A stretch of 64,000 nt of DNA from Bacteriovorax sp037444575 (GTDB taxonomy: Bacteria; Bdellovibrionota; Bacteriovoracia; Bacteriovoracales; Bacteriovoracaceae), in assembly GCA_037444575.1 (NCBI GenBank), contig JBBIME010000006.1, forward strand, positions 186,001 through 250,000. Direction: 5' to 3'. The position numbers and the translations under genes are program-made. Each line of letters opens with the position of its first letter. Positions within the stretch are counted from its first letter, which is position 1. Shown one piece after another: positions 8,324 to 16,757 of the stretch. The notes beneath the pieces are model-generated. The model was not told the origin of the DNA and searched no databases. It was given only the letters and a program-made list of their open reading frames with translations.

Positions 8324-9820
8324 TTATTTAAGTTTTACAATTTTTATTTGAGTATAAATTTCTTCTACGCCAAAACTAACAGGGACCCCAAAACCAATAT
8401 TTGTCATACTGGTCGCACATCTATGCTTAACAACATAAGTTGTTGGTGCTGTGATAGTCACTTGTCCCATAATAGTTGAAGGCTCCATTCCACCAGCAAC
8501 GTTATGGCTTCTTGCATTTGATCCGACTAGAATGATCGATCCAGTGCTTGCATCAGCTAGCACTGCCTTATGATATCCATCAAGATAGGCAGGAGCATTC
8601 ACTTCAATAGTGTAAGTTCCCGCAGGTAATGTAATTTGATTGTTTGCAAGGGTTACAAATGAAGTATCACCATTAAGTGTATTGATGTCTCGAATTTGAT
8701 TCCAACCTAAAGTTGAATCACATGTTCCACCACTTGTTCCACTTGGTTTTGAATCTTTAATGTACACAATTTTTTGAGCAGTAACAGGTATGATTGAAGC
8801 TGGCAGTTTTCCAGTTGAATCAATCATTGGAATTTGTCCAGCTGCTGTACCTGTATTAACTGCGATCGTTCCACCATTTCCAGAGATTGTTGTACCAACA
8901 ATTCCACTTCCTGCAGTTAAACTAACAAGACCAGGATCACCTTGTAGACCTTGAGGACCTTGAGGTCCCTGTGGACCAACAGCACCTGTGGCACCTGTTG
9001 CTCCCGTTAAACCAGGTAAACCTACTGGACCTTGCAGCCCTTGTGCTCCTGCTGGACCTTGTGCTCCTGCTGGACCTTGAATTCCTTGAGGACCTTGTGG
9101 TCCAGTTAATCCAGTAGCTCCAGTCGCTCCCGTTGCTCCAGTTAATCCTTGAGGACCTTGTGGTCCTTGGATACCAGTAATTTTTGAGGCCATCCAAGTA
9201 CTACCATCCCATAGGAGAACATCACCAGCTGCTTGTCCGTCTGGGATGTAATTTGATGGAACCCAAAGTTCTCCATCAAAACGCAAGATTTGTCCTTTGG
9301 CAGCTTCAAGTTGAGGGAGCTTAAGTCCCTTTACGAATTTTTGTACCACTTTAATTGAAGCATATAATGTTGATGGCGTACCTTTTACATCTTTAAGATA
9401 AATCCCAACAGATGAGTCAACTCTGACTTCATCTTTTGCTCTTGAACCATCACTACAACTGGACAGTCCATAGTATGAATTAAAAAACTTTTTACTCATG
9501 TGAGCAACATAATTACACTGAACTCGTCCATCTAATATAAGAACGGCTTGTGAATTTCCTTCGCGAAGCAGTCCAGCGTTTGCTCTTAATTGTTCTGGAA
9601 TTTGGATCACACCTTTAAAGTTAATAGTCTTGGTTTCGCCGGCCTTACTAAAAAGACGAAGCCATCTATTATCATCGTTATCATCATCTCGTTCCCAATT
9701 TTTTGAAGCAGAGAGGATATAAGCATAATCCTTTGCCTCATCATTATCACGTGCAAGTGTCGTTAAAGGAGATGAAAGAGATAATGACAAAATCAATGTA
9801 TTCAATATTTTTGTTTTCAT
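8324..9820 (-). CDS. Secreted collagen-like triple-helix protein with C1q-like C-terminal domain
   Basis: 498 aa. A signal peptide (1-23, ending TTLA) precedes an N-terminal globular region (24-215). Then come about 28 uninterrupted Gly-X-Y triplets (bases about 8924-9175), rich in GPQ, GAT and GPA, as in bacterial collagens. A linker and a C-terminal beta-rich domain (about 340-498) follow; it contains ITLPAGTYTIEV and resembles the C1q/TNF-like trimerising heads attached to collagen-like stalks in bacteria and phage tails. The AAGGA Shine-Dalgarno directly abuts the ATG, which is unusually close, but no better start exists. It probably forms a trimeric surface fibre used in adhesion; the role is inferred. 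The GXY pattern is certain. Confidence 0.85.
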   Translation of the reverse strand: MKTKILNTLILSLSLSSPLTTLARDNDEAKDYAYILSASKNWERDDDNDDNRWLRLFSKAGETKTINFKGVIQIPEQLRANAGLLREGNSQAVLILDGRVQCNYVAHMSKKFFNSYYGLSSCSDGSRAKDEVRVDSSVGIYLKDVKGTPSTLYASIKVVQKFVKGLKLPQLEAAKGQILRFDGELWVPSNYIPDGQAAGDVLLWDGSTWMASKITGIQGPQGPQGLTGATGATGATGLTGPQGPQGIQGPAGAQGPAGAQGLQGPVGLPGLTGATGATGAVGPQGPQGPQGLQGDPGLVSLTAGSGIVGTTISGNGGTIAVNTGTAAGQIPMIDSTGKLPASIIPVTAQKIVYIKDSKPSGTSGGTCDSTLGWNQIRDINTLNGDTSFVTLANNQITLPAGTYTIEVNAPAYLDGYHKAVLADASTGSIILVGSNARSHNVAGGMEPSTIMGQVTITAPTTYVVKHRCATSMTNIGFGVPVSFGVEEIYTQIKIVKLK

Positions 9821-10152
9821 TCCTTAAGTATAAAATCTTCCAAATTTTATCCCTAATGCTAAAAAAGATATTTGAAAAAATATTGATAAAACGAATAGTT
9901 AAAAAGATCCAAGTATTGGCCATAGTCAATTTCTAATAAGTTAAACAATATGAAGATCCAGCACAAAAAATTGGCAATTTTTCTTATCCAGATGAAATTT
10001 AAAGAAATCATCTTTTTCTAATAATCTTAAAAGTTTATTTAAAGATATAAAATTTTGTTTAACTCAATAAATTGAGAACTTATGACGAAAATCATTTTTA
10101 TAGTAAAATATTTTTAGGAACAAAAAAATTTATACAATCAGGCACCACTTAG
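9821..10152. other. AT-rich divergent intergenic region
   Basis: 332 bp, very AT-rich, between the collagen-like gene (minus) and the receiver gene (plus). It must hold both promoters. I see several TATAAT-like hexamers but cannot pick a convincing -35/-10 pair among so many A/T runs. No coding signal, tRNA or clear hairpin was seen. Confidence 0.5.
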
Positions 10153-10581
10153 ATGAGTGAAGAAAAAACAAAACTCCTTTTAGAACTTATAAGTAAGTTC
10201 TTAAAGAAAAAATCTATTTTAGTCATCGATGATGAAAGTGAAATCAAAGAACTGATGGCCAATTATCTTGTTCGCTCACACATTGAAGAAAAAAGCATAG
10301 TGTTTGCTTCCGATGGTAAAGAGGCCCTCTCAAAAATTCAAAATCAGGAATTTGGTTTGATCATTGTTGATGTGATGATGCCTAGAATGAATGGGCTGCA
10401 ATTAATAAAGGAAGTAAAATTTCGGACAAACTCTAAAGACATTCCAGTTCTTTTAATCTCTGGTACTTTAGAGACTGACAATGTTAAGACAGCAATCGCC
10501 CTTGGAGTGAGTAATATTATTGTGAAGCCTTTCTCTTACAACATTTTTATTGAAAAAATAGGGCGAACATTAGGTGTTTAA
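10153..10581 (+). CDS. Receiver-only response regulator
   Basis: 142 aa. It carries a short N-terminal helix (about 1-20) and one CheY-like receiver domain. Acidic pocket Asp26/Asp27, phospho-acceptor Asp73 in IIVDVMMP, switch Ser103 (LLISGT) and Lys125 (VKPF) are all present, so it should be phosphorylatable. There is no output domain. I see no Shine-Dalgarno before the ATG at 10153, so the start is less certain or translation is weak. No histidine kinase is adjacent; the nearest is at the start of the window, so the partner is unknown. Confidence 0.88.
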   Translation: MSEEKTKLLLELISKFLKKKSILVIDDESEIKELMANYLVRSHIEEKSIVFASDGKEALSKIQNQEFGLIIVDVMMPRMNGLQLIKEVKFRTNSKDIPVLLISGTLETDNVKTAIALGVSNIIVKPFSYNIFIEKIGRTLGV

Positions 10582-10596
10582 GTATGTGAAACACCT
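10572..10596 (+). terminator. Weak hairpin spanning the receiver-gene stop codon
   Basis: An 8-bp inverted repeat (AGGTGTTT / AAACACCT) with a 9-nt loop includes the stop codon at 10579-10581. There is no U-run after it, so it may be an mRNA 3' structure rather than a true intrinsic terminator. Confidence 0.3.
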
Positions 10597-10665
10597 GACA
10601 AAACAATCCCGACTAAAGTAATCCCTTATTGCTCCCGATAAGAATTTCGAAGCTAGGGGTAAAAA

Positions 10666-11514
10666 ATGAAAAAATTAAAATTTGTCTTCCTTTCAGTTAT
10701 TTTTTGGCAATTAACTTTTGCACCACAAGTACAGGCAAGCAATGAAATCACTTCTAGAGAGTTTTCCAAAATCATCACCCAGTACAAAGAAAAAAAATAC
10801 AACGGTAAAGAGTTGATTCAATTCATCAAAGATAATGATCAAAAACTTTATCGCAATGTAGAGAGTTACCTCAAAAAAAATGAATTTTCTCAATATGAAA
10901 AAATTCAACTCCCTCAAGTGGAGATGATCAAAGATAAAGAATTTAAACTTATCCTAGATCAAAAAGAATTCACGGTAATGATGCAAGGAAATAGCTCGTT
11001 TAAAATTACCTATAATAAAAAATCAGCAATTCTGTCTTTCAATCATAACAACATTGATGAATGGATTAATGCTACTAATTCTTTAAATATTGCATCGAAC
11101 TCATTTCATCTAAGCAATCTATTTATTGATACAGCAGAAGCTGCATCACTAGCTCTAGTCATAGGAGTTGTTCTAACTTTGGCAGCGATTTATGCTTATA
11201 CTTCTTTTAGTGCAGCTGATGAGGGAACCCTAAGCGCTACAGCGGAACGTGCTCTTAGTTTATGCCACTCTGGACTGGATTCAACTGATCCAATGGTTCA
11301 AAGGGCCACAAAGACATTAGAAAAAAGTTACGGTGATAAGTGTAAAACAAACAAGAAAACTTGCGATAAAATAAAAGAAGCAATCAACTGTCTCAACAAC
11401 ATCCAGACTCCTACTGGAGCAAACGACACTCAAAGAGGCGATACAAAACCACAAGATCTAGACCCTGCACCGACTCCGGTTGACTTTGGCGCTAGAACTG
11501 GTATCCAACAATAA
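10666..11514 (+). CDS. Secreted or membrane protein of unknown function
   Basis: 282 aa. It starts with a signal peptide (about 1-25, ending VQAS), then a charged region (26-150) rich in Lys, Glu and Gln. A hydrophobic alanine-rich segment (about 157-180, ALVIGVVLTLAAIYAY) is probably a single membrane span. The C-terminal part (about 190-245) has four cysteines in a compact helical stretch, likely two disulfides. The tail is Pro/Asp/Thr-rich and disordered. The RBS is AGGGG before the ATG. It ends at a strong terminator. I do not recognise a family. Cysteine pairing suggests an extracytoplasmic C-terminal domain. Confidence 0.6.
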   Translation: MKKLKFVFLSVIFWQLTFAPQVQASNEITSREFSKIITQYKEKKYNGKELIQFIKDNDQKLYRNVESYLKKNEFSQYEKIQLPQVEMIKDKEFKLILDQKEFTVMMQGNSSFKITYNKKSAILSFNHNNIDEWINATNSLNIASNSFHLSNLFIDTAEAASLALVIGVVLTLAAIYAYTSFSAADEGTLSATAERALSLCHSGLDSTDPMVQRATKTLEKSYGDKCKTNKKTCDKIKEAINCLNNIQTPTGANDTQRGDTKPQDLDPAPTPVDFGARTGIQQ

Positions 11515-11520
11515 ATCATA

Positions 11521-11549
11521 AAAAAGGCCCTCTTCTGAGGGCCTTTTTA
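11521..11549. terminator. Bidirectional intrinsic terminator
   Basis: GC-rich stem AGGCCCTC/GAGGGCCT with a short loop, flanked by an A-run on one side and a T-run on the other. It serves the plus gene ending at 11514 and the convergent PepSY gene whose stop is at 11550. Confidence 0.9.
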
Positions 11550-11807
11550 TTACTTAGATTTTACCGGGCTTCCATCTACTGGATTGAAATAAATTTCAAC
11601 AGTCTTGCCTTCTTTATTCTTTCCATAAATTTCATAGCAAGTTCCAGGTTGTTTAAATTTCTTAATTGTATACCCTTGTGATTCAATCATCTTTTTGAAG
11701 TCTTCTTCCTTCATCCACTTATCTTTTGGTTGATCAGTACAAGTACTTTTAGCATGGGCCGCGCCAATAGATAAAAGCATCATTGTTAGCACTAATAGAT
11801 TTTTCAT
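11550..11807 (-). CDS. Small periplasmic PepSY-domain protein
   Basis: 85 aa. The signal peptide (1-19, ending AHA) is followed by a compact domain with the EEDFKKMIESQGYTI...YEIYGKN...VEIYFNPVDG pattern of the PepSY_2 family. Two cysteines (22 and 57 or so) could form a disulfide. Small proteins of this type are often found beside cytochrome b561 genes, and here one starts divergently 190 bp away. The exact role is unknown; a periplasmic accessory or inhibitor role to the cytochrome system is inference from family and context. Confidence 0.72.
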   Translation of the reverse strand: MKNLLVLTMMLLSIGAAHAKSTCTDQPKDKWMKEEDFKKMIESQGYTIKKFKQPGTCYEIYGKNKEGKTVEIYFNPVDGSPVKSK

Positions 11808-11997
11808 AATTACTCCATAGTATTTTAAAGGGAATCCATTTTCCCTTTTTAAGTATTATCATCATTATTTTTCTTAATTTTAATAGAGTAAATGACCTAT
11901 GCAGAAATGATTTTTGGTATTTAGGCCATTTGGACTATAGACCAAGTACATGAATTACCCAATAATGTTTATATTACTTTCTTACTAGGAGATAAAA

Positions 11998-12750
11998 ATG
12001 AAGAAAGTGTTAATTTATGATTGGCCAACTCGAATATTTCACGGGCTCTTTGCTCTTTCATTTGTGGCAGCATTTTTGATCACAAAAGTAGTTGATGATG
12101 AATCAGCTAATTACGCTTATCACATGATACTTGGAATATTTATGGTTTCACTGGTTATTCTGCGAATAATCTGGGGAATTATTGGGAGTAAATACGCTCG
12201 TTTTTCTTCTTTTGATTTATCCCCAACTCACCTTTTTAAGTATTTTAAAGATATTCTGCAAAATAAATCTGAAAGAAAACTCTCGCACAACGCTGCTTCA
12301 AGCTGGGCAGCTATTGTCATGATGGCCTTATCTTTTGGCCTTCTTTTTTCAGGCTATCAAATGGTTCAAAAATATAACAAGGAAACCTTTGAAGAAGTTC
12401 ATGAAGCCTTTGCAAATATCTTTTTAGTCATAGCAATCTTTCACGTTGTTGGTATAGTTCTTCATACCCTACGACACAAGGATCCGATTGGATTATCGAT
12501 GGTGACTGGAAATAAATTAGCTAAAACAAACGAAGAAGAAAACAAGGGAATTCCTCATTCATATATCGGAGCTGGAGTTGTCTTCCTTGTTCTGTCCTTG
12601 TTCTCACTCACTACACTGTATAAAAATTATAACTCTACGACTGGAGCATTTCACTTATTTAACAAAGATTTCAATCTTGTAAAAATTGAAAATGAGAAAG
12701 AAAATGGACAAGGTGGTGAAAGAGAGCATGAGAAAGAGGATGACGATTAA
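11998..12750 (+). CDS. Cytochrome b561-type membrane protein
   Basis: 250 aa with about five hydrophobic helices. Conserved histidines at WPTRIFHG, AYHMILG, EEVHEAFAN and FHVVGIVLH match the haem ligands of the bacterial cytochrome b561 / Ni-Fe hydrogenase b-type family. It would pass electrons in the inner membrane. The cytoplasmic tail after the last helix is very acidic and charged (Glu/Lys/Gly), which is not typical. The RBS AGGAGAT precedes the ATG. A thioredoxin gene starts 2 nt after the stop, so the two are co-transcribed. Electron donor and acceptor cannot be deduced. Confidence 0.85.
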   Translation: MKKVLIYDWPTRIFHGLFALSFVAAFLITKVVDDESANYAYHMILGIFMVSLVILRIIWGIIGSKYARFSSFDLSPTHLFKYFKDILQNKSERKLSHNAASSWAAIVMMALSFGLLFSGYQMVQKYNKETFEEVHEAFANIFLVIAIFHVVGIVLHTLRHKDPIGLSMVTGNKLAKTNEEENKGIPHSYIGAGVVFLVLSLFSLTTLYKNYNSTTGAFHLFNKDFNLVKIENEKENGQGGEREHEKEDDD

Positions 12751-12752
12751 AA

Positions 12753-13103
12753 ATGAGTGTAAAAATTGTTACCGATAAAAACATCGAAGAAATCTTAAAT
12801 AACAACAAAATAGTCTTTCTTGATTTTTGGGCAAGTTGGTGCGAACCATGCAAAGTCTTCGCACCAATTTACGATCGTGTTGCAGAAGCTCATACTGATG
12901 TCTTTTTTGGAAAAGTAAACACTGAAAATGAGCATCTATTAAGCTCAGACTTTTCGATTCGATCGATACCAACTCTCGTGATTTTAAAAGAAGGTACTAT
13001 TATTTTCTCAGAGTCTGGTGTGATTCCCGAGTATGTAATGAACAATCTTGTGATCAAGGCCCGAGAAATCGATATAGCCACTTTAGAAAAAGAAGAATCC
13101 TAA
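12753..13103 (+). CDS. trxA: Thioredoxin
   Basis: 116 aa, normal length for a thioredoxin. The active site is WCEPC (Cys30/Cys33) instead of the usual WCGPC, and the cis-proline loop SIRSIPTL is present. There is no signal peptide, so it acts in the cytoplasm. It is coupled to the cytochrome b561 gene with a 2-nt gap. The Glu in the active site is expected to shift redox potential, but by how much cannot be said. The gene is probably an accessory thioredoxin rather than the main one; the symbol denotes the family. Confidence 0.85.
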   Translation: MSVKIVTDKNIEEILNNNKIVFLDFWASWCEPCKVFAPIYDRVAEAHTDVFFGKVNTENEHLLSSDFSIRSIPTLVILKEGTIIFSESGVIPEYVMNNLVIKAREIDIATLEKEES

Positions 13104-13130
13104 AATAAAAAGGCCCTCTTACGAGGGCCT
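13103..13130 (-). terminator. Intrinsic terminator of the Lys/Glu-rich gene
   Basis: Stem AGGCCCTC/GAGGGCCT with loop TTAC. Read on the minus strand it is followed by a T-rich run; on the plus strand there is no T-run, although the hairpin also follows the thioredoxin stop. Confidence 0.8.
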
Positions 13131-13136
13131 GACTAT

Positions 13137-13406
13137 TTAAAGTTTTTTCTCTTCTTTTTTCTCTTCTTTCTTTTCTTCTTTCTTATCTTCTACTTTCTTT
13201 TCTTTTTTATGATGTTTTTTTGTTTTTTTGTCTTCTTTTAATTTTTCTTTGTCTTCTTTCAATTTTTCTTTAACTTCTTTTAATTTTTCTTTGTCAGCAC
13301 TGATCTGTTGTTTATCTTGTTTTATATCTCCGTTTGTCTGTGCACTTACTGTATTAAAAGACATTACACTTGCTAAAACCATTGCTAATAAAATTTGTAA
13401 TTTCAT
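13137..13406 (-). CDS. Small secreted Lys/Glu-rich protein
   Basis: 89 aa from the ATG at 13406, chosen because AAAGGAGGATTT lies just upstream; the longer reading frame upstream lacks a site. Signal peptide 1-22 (ending TVSA). The mature protein is a highly charged single helix or coiled coil with near-perfect KEKLKED heptads (encoded by about 21-bp DNA repeats, bases about 13225-13300), then Lys/His- and Lys/Glu-rich tracts. No family is recognised. A similar short charged secreted protein is at 55286. Possibly periplasmic or released; function unknown. Confidence 0.65.
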   Translation of the reverse strand: MKLQILLAMVLASVMSFNTVSAQTNGDIKQDKQQISADKEKLKEVKEKLKEDKEKLKEDKKTKKHHKKEKKVEDKKEEKKEEKKEEKKL

Positions 13407-13543
13407 AAATCCTCCTTTGGATTTGGAATGTTTCATCCCTAAAATAATTCTAGGAGGTCTGGATTAAAAAAAGATTCATTCAGAATTAAGATTTTTTAAT
13501 GCCAAATAAAGCCCTTAAATATCCAACAATTACGATTAATTTA

Positions 13544-14323
13544 CTATTTAGATAAGTCGGCCAAAAAGTTCCTCATCCCTTCCCAGGATCTCTTATCAGC
13601 AAGGGCATTATAGGCAGCTCCCTTACTCACATCATCTCCAGCAGACTTATCTGTAAAACTATGAACTGCTCCCGAATAGAGAGTTAATTGATAAGTCACT
13701 TTGGCATCATCCATTTCTTTTTTAAAAGCTTGGACTTGATCAGCATTAACGAACGGATCAATGGCACCGTGAAAAACAGCGACTTGTCCCTTTATGTTTT
13801 TAGCGTCTTCTGGCGTCGGACTTGAAAGCAATCCATGAAAAGTAACTGTTCCTAAAAGAGGAGCTCCAGAGCGAGCAAGCTCAAGTGCGGCTCCTCCTCC
13901 AAAACAATATCCGATAGCAAAAAGTTTTTTTGTATCAACATGAGAATTTTTTTCTAATTCTGAAAGAGCAAGATTCGCTCTCGATCGAAGAAGCTTGCGA
14001 TCATTTTTATATTTTCCCGAAAGATCTGATGCTTCTTTGCCCTCTTTCGGTCTAATCCCTTTGCCGTAAATATCACCGGCCATTACAACATAGCCAAGCT
14101 TCGCAAGTTCAGTAATTTTAGATTCAGTCTCTGCTGTAATTCCAAGCCAGTTATGAAAAACAACAACTCCAGGTTTTTTCCCTTTTATTGCTGAATCCAT
14201 AGCGATGACACCTTCAAAGATTTCGTCGCCTGATTTGTAATCTATTTTCTTTAATTCTACTTTTGCTTCTGCATTCATGCTTATTGTCCCCAATAAATAA
14301 AGCGCCATGAATAATGTTTTCAT
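13544..14323 (-). CDS. Dienelactone hydrolase family protein, exported
   Basis: 259 aa from the ATG at 14323, which follows the Shine-Dalgarno GGGGGATCG; a 27-codon upstream extension lacks one. A signal peptide (1-20, ending AEA) indicates export. The alpha/beta-hydrolase fold has the DLH triad Cys140 (GYCFGG), Asp189 (GAIDPF) and His221 (HSFTD), and an early VVVFHNWLG motif. Substrate is unknown; the family hydrolyses dienelactones and other esters, so this annotation is to family only. It is the last minus-strand gene after lpd but is separated from it by a hairpin. Confidence 0.85.
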   Translation of the reverse strand: MKTLFMALYLLGTISMNAEAKVELKKIDYKSGDEIFEGVIAMDSAIKGKKPGVVVFHNWLGITAETESKITELAKLGYVVMAGDIYGKGIRPKEGKEASDLSGKYKNDRKLLRSRANLALSELEKNSHVDTKKLFAIGYCFGGGAALELARSGAPLLGTVTFHGLLSSPTPEDAKNIKGQVAVFHGAIDPFVNADQVQAFKKEMDDAKVTYQLTLYSGAVHSFTDKSAGDDVSKGAAYNALADKRSWEGMRNFLADLSK

Positions 14324-14396
14324 CGATCCCCCATTAAAAAGTGATATGACAAAACAATAGTAATTTAAAATTTTAAAAAGAAAAGTAAGAGAGGGT

Positions 14397-14414
14397 CTCT
14401 GCAAAATTGCAGAG
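14397..14414 (-). terminator. Possible terminator after lpd
   Basis: CTCTGC/GCAGAG stem with an AT-rich loop, 26 nt after the lpd stop on the minus strand, followed by a pyrimidine-rich but imperfect U-tract. Confidence 0.45.
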
Positions 14415-14439
14415 GCTTAAAATATATATAAGAAATGAA

Positions 14440-15843
14440 TTACATATTAAGAGAACGATTTTCAGTAGCAGCTAAGCAAGCTTCTTTTAGAGATTCTGAA
14501 TAAGTTGGGTGAGCATGGCTTGTTCTTGCAATATCTTCAGCTGAAGCTCTATACTCCATTGCTAGAACGGCTTCTCCAATGAGATCCGCGCAACGAGGGC
14601 CAATCATATGCACACCTAAAATTTCATCAGACTTTTTATCTGCTAAAACTTTAATAAATCCATCTGATTCATTTGAAGCACGAGCACGTCCTGAAGCCTT
14701 CGTTGGAAATGATCCAACTTTGAACTCTCTCCCTGCTGCCTTTAACTGCTCTTCCGTCTGTCCTACAGCAGCTACTTCAGGCCAAGTGTAAACAACACCA
14801 GGAATAAGATTGTAATCGATATGTGGTTTTTGTCCTGCCATGAATTCCGCAACAAGCACACCTTCTTCTTCTGCTTTATGAGCTAGCATTGCTCCTTTTA
14901 CAACATCACCGATAGCGTAGATGTGAGCAACGTTTGTTTGAAGATGAGCATTCGTATCAACTCGTCCACGGTCATCCATTTTTACACCAGCCGCTTCTAG
15001 ATTTAATCCTTCCGTATAAGGACGGCGACCAACGGCAACTAAGCAGTAATCGCCTTCAAGGGTAATTACGTTATCTGATTTTTTATCTTTTGCTTTTACT
15101 ACTACTTTTTTTCCATCAGATTTAACTTCGGTTACACCGTGACCTAAGAAAAACTCCACTCCATCTTTCTTTAAAATACGTTGAAGATTTTTTCCAAGTT
15201 CACCATCCATTGTAGCAATAATTGAATCAGCATATTCAACAACAGACACTTCAGAACCTAGTCTTCTAAAAACTGATGATAATTCCAGGCCAATAACTCC
15301 ACCACCAATCACAATTAGTTTTTTAGGAAGTTCTTTTAAAACTAATGCTTCCGTTGAAGTTATGATTCGCTCTTTATCGATAGTCACACCTGGAAGAGAT
15401 GAAGGTTTTGATCCAGTGGCGATAACAATTTTTTTACCTTTGATTTCAGTAGTCTCTTTTTCGCCTTTGATTGATACAGTGTTCGCGTCTTTAAAAGAAC
15501 CATGTCCGTAATAAACATCGATTTTATTTTTCTTCATGAGGAAAGCAACTCCCCCACTGACATCGCTTACAACTTTTTTTACTCTGTCTCTCATTTTTCC
15601 AAAATCAAGAGCAACGCCTGAAGCTGTAATCCCATGATCTGTAAAAGAATGCATTAATTCATGATATTTTTCTGAAGAATCTAGCCATGCTTTTGAAGGA
15701 ATACATCCTACATTTAAACATGTCCCACCTAATGCTTTATATTTTTCTATAATCGCAACTTTCATCCCAAGTTGAGCGCATCTGATTGCACAGATATAAC
15801 CACCTGGACCGGAACCAATAACAACAACATCGTATTCTTTCAT
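14440..15843 (-). CDS. lpdA: Dihydrolipoyl dehydrogenase (E3)
   Basis: 467 aa, standard length. FAD-binding GSGPGGYICA at the N-terminus, redox disulfide in GGTCLNVGCIPS, NAD-binding GGGVIGLE, second FAD motif YAIGDV, and the C-terminal HAHPTYSE with the catalytic His-Glu pair. It re-oxidises dihydrolipoamide for the 2-oxoglutarate (and probably pyruvate) dehydrogenase complex in the cytoplasm. It lies downstream of odhA-odhB, but a terminator and a methyltransferase gene intervene, so it may have its own promoter too. The AGGAG site is about 11 nt from the ATG, a little far. Confidence 0.97.
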   Translation of the reverse strand: MKEYDVVVIGSGPGGYICAIRCAQLGMKVAIIEKYKALGGTCLNVGCIPSKAWLDSSEKYHELMHSFTDHGITASGVALDFGKMRDRVKKVVSDVSGGVAFLMKKNKIDVYYGHGSFKDANTVSIKGEKETTEIKGKKIVIATGSKPSSLPGVTIDKERIITSTEALVLKELPKKLIVIGGGVIGLELSSVFRRLGSEVSVVEYADSIIATMDGELGKNLQRILKKDGVEFFLGHGVTEVKSDGKKVVVKAKDKKSDNVITLEGDYCLVAVGRRPYTEGLNLEAAGVKMDDRGRVDTNAHLQTNVAHIYAIGDVVKGAMLAHKAEEEGVLVAEFMAGQKPHIDYNLIPGVVYTWPEVAAVGQTEEQLKAAGREFKVGSFPTKASGRARASNESDGFIKVLADKKSDEILGVHMIGPRCADLIGEAVLAMEYRASAEDIARTSHAHPTYSESLKEACLAATENRSLNM

Positions 15844-15873
15844 GATCTAAAATTCTCCTTGATCTCTAAAAAA

Positions 15874-16704
15874 TTAAAACATTCCATTTCTAGCTTTAGC
15901 TTGTATAAAAGAAAAAAAGAAAACGGCATTGGGGTCATTAGCAACCACTTTCATTTCCGCTTTCATTCCATCAACAGTTTTTTGATCAACGTATTTAGCA
16001 TTCAATAGTTGATCACTGGCGCTCATTAGGAGTTCACTCCAAAATTCGATAATTTCTTTTCTCTTTTGAGGATTGCGATTATCTAAGAACCAGGTTTTTA
16101 CTTCTGTTTCAATATTCTGATAACCATTTTGCATCAGAAGATTTCCTAACTTGGCCCCCATAAACGGATCACCTTTTTGATCGTATTGATAATCATTAAA
16201 GGCCATCCAATATTTCCAGACATTCGGCGAGTAAGGATCCAGGAAAAAAGATGAGTTTAAAACTTCAGTGATATAAATAACTCCACCAGGACTTAACACT
16301 CTTCTCACTTCTGAGAGAACTCGCCTTGGATCGGGAATATGTTCAAGAACAAAGCATAAGAAGGCACCATCAAAACTGTCTGAATCGAATTTTATATCGG
16401 TGGCCGACATTTCATGAAGCTCATATCGACCTTTGGCAAATTCTAATTTTGATAAGCTACCCTTTGCAGCTTCTAGCTGTTTCTCTGAAAGATCAATTCC
16501 GGTCAAATTGAGATCGGGAAAACGACGAAGTAGTATTTCAGACTGAGCGCCAACGCCGCAGCCGACTTCTAAAACTTTCTTTGTCGAAGAGAAATTAACG
16601 TTTTGGTAGATTGTATGTTCAGCAAACCGGGCCTGGCGTCTTAATCGCTCCTGTTCAACAGGAGAAAAACCATGCAGGTAAGGAAAGTCGGATTTTTCTT
16701 TCAT
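15874..16704 (-). CDS. Class I SAM-dependent methyltransferase
   Basis: 276 aa. The ATG at 16704 is preferred over an upstream TTG because GGAGGTTAGT precedes it. Rossmann motif I is VLEVGCGVGAQS, followed by LTGIDLS (motif II acidic residue) and GAFLCFVLEHIPDP (post-motif). This matches Methyltransf_11/UbiE-like small-molecule methyltransferases. The substrate is unknown. It lies between the odhB terminator and lpd, 30 nt from lpd, so it may be co-transcribed with lpd. Confidence 0.85.
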   Translation of the reverse strand: MKEKSDFPYLHGFSPVEQERLRRQARFAEHTIYQNVNFSSTKKVLEVGCGVGAQSEILLRRFPDLNLTGIDLSEKQLEAAKGSLSKLEFAKGRYELHEMSATDIKFDSDSFDGAFLCFVLEHIPDPRRVLSEVRRVLSPGGVIYITEVLNSSFFLDPYSPNVWKYWMAFNDYQYDQKGDPFMGAKLGNLLMQNGYQNIETEVKTWFLDNRNPQKRKEIIEFWSELLMSASDQLLNAKYVDQKTVDGMKAEMKVVANDPNAVFFFSFIQAKARNGMF

Positions 16705-16720
16705 ACTAACCTCCAACGCG

Positions 16721-16747
16721 AAAAAGGCCGGAATAATTCCGGCCTCA
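16721..16747 (-). terminator. Intrinsic terminator of odhAB
   Basis: GAGGCCGGAA/TTCCGGCC stem read on the minus strand, ending in a run of five T. It sits between odhB and the methyltransferase gene. Confidence 0.85.
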
Positions 16748-16757
16748 TAATCAATTA

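Noticed and set aside
8937..9197. Alternative frame through the collagen-like repeat
   Set aside because: The repeat keeps several frames open by its regular codon pattern; only the Gly-X-Y frame fits a full-length gene with signal peptide.
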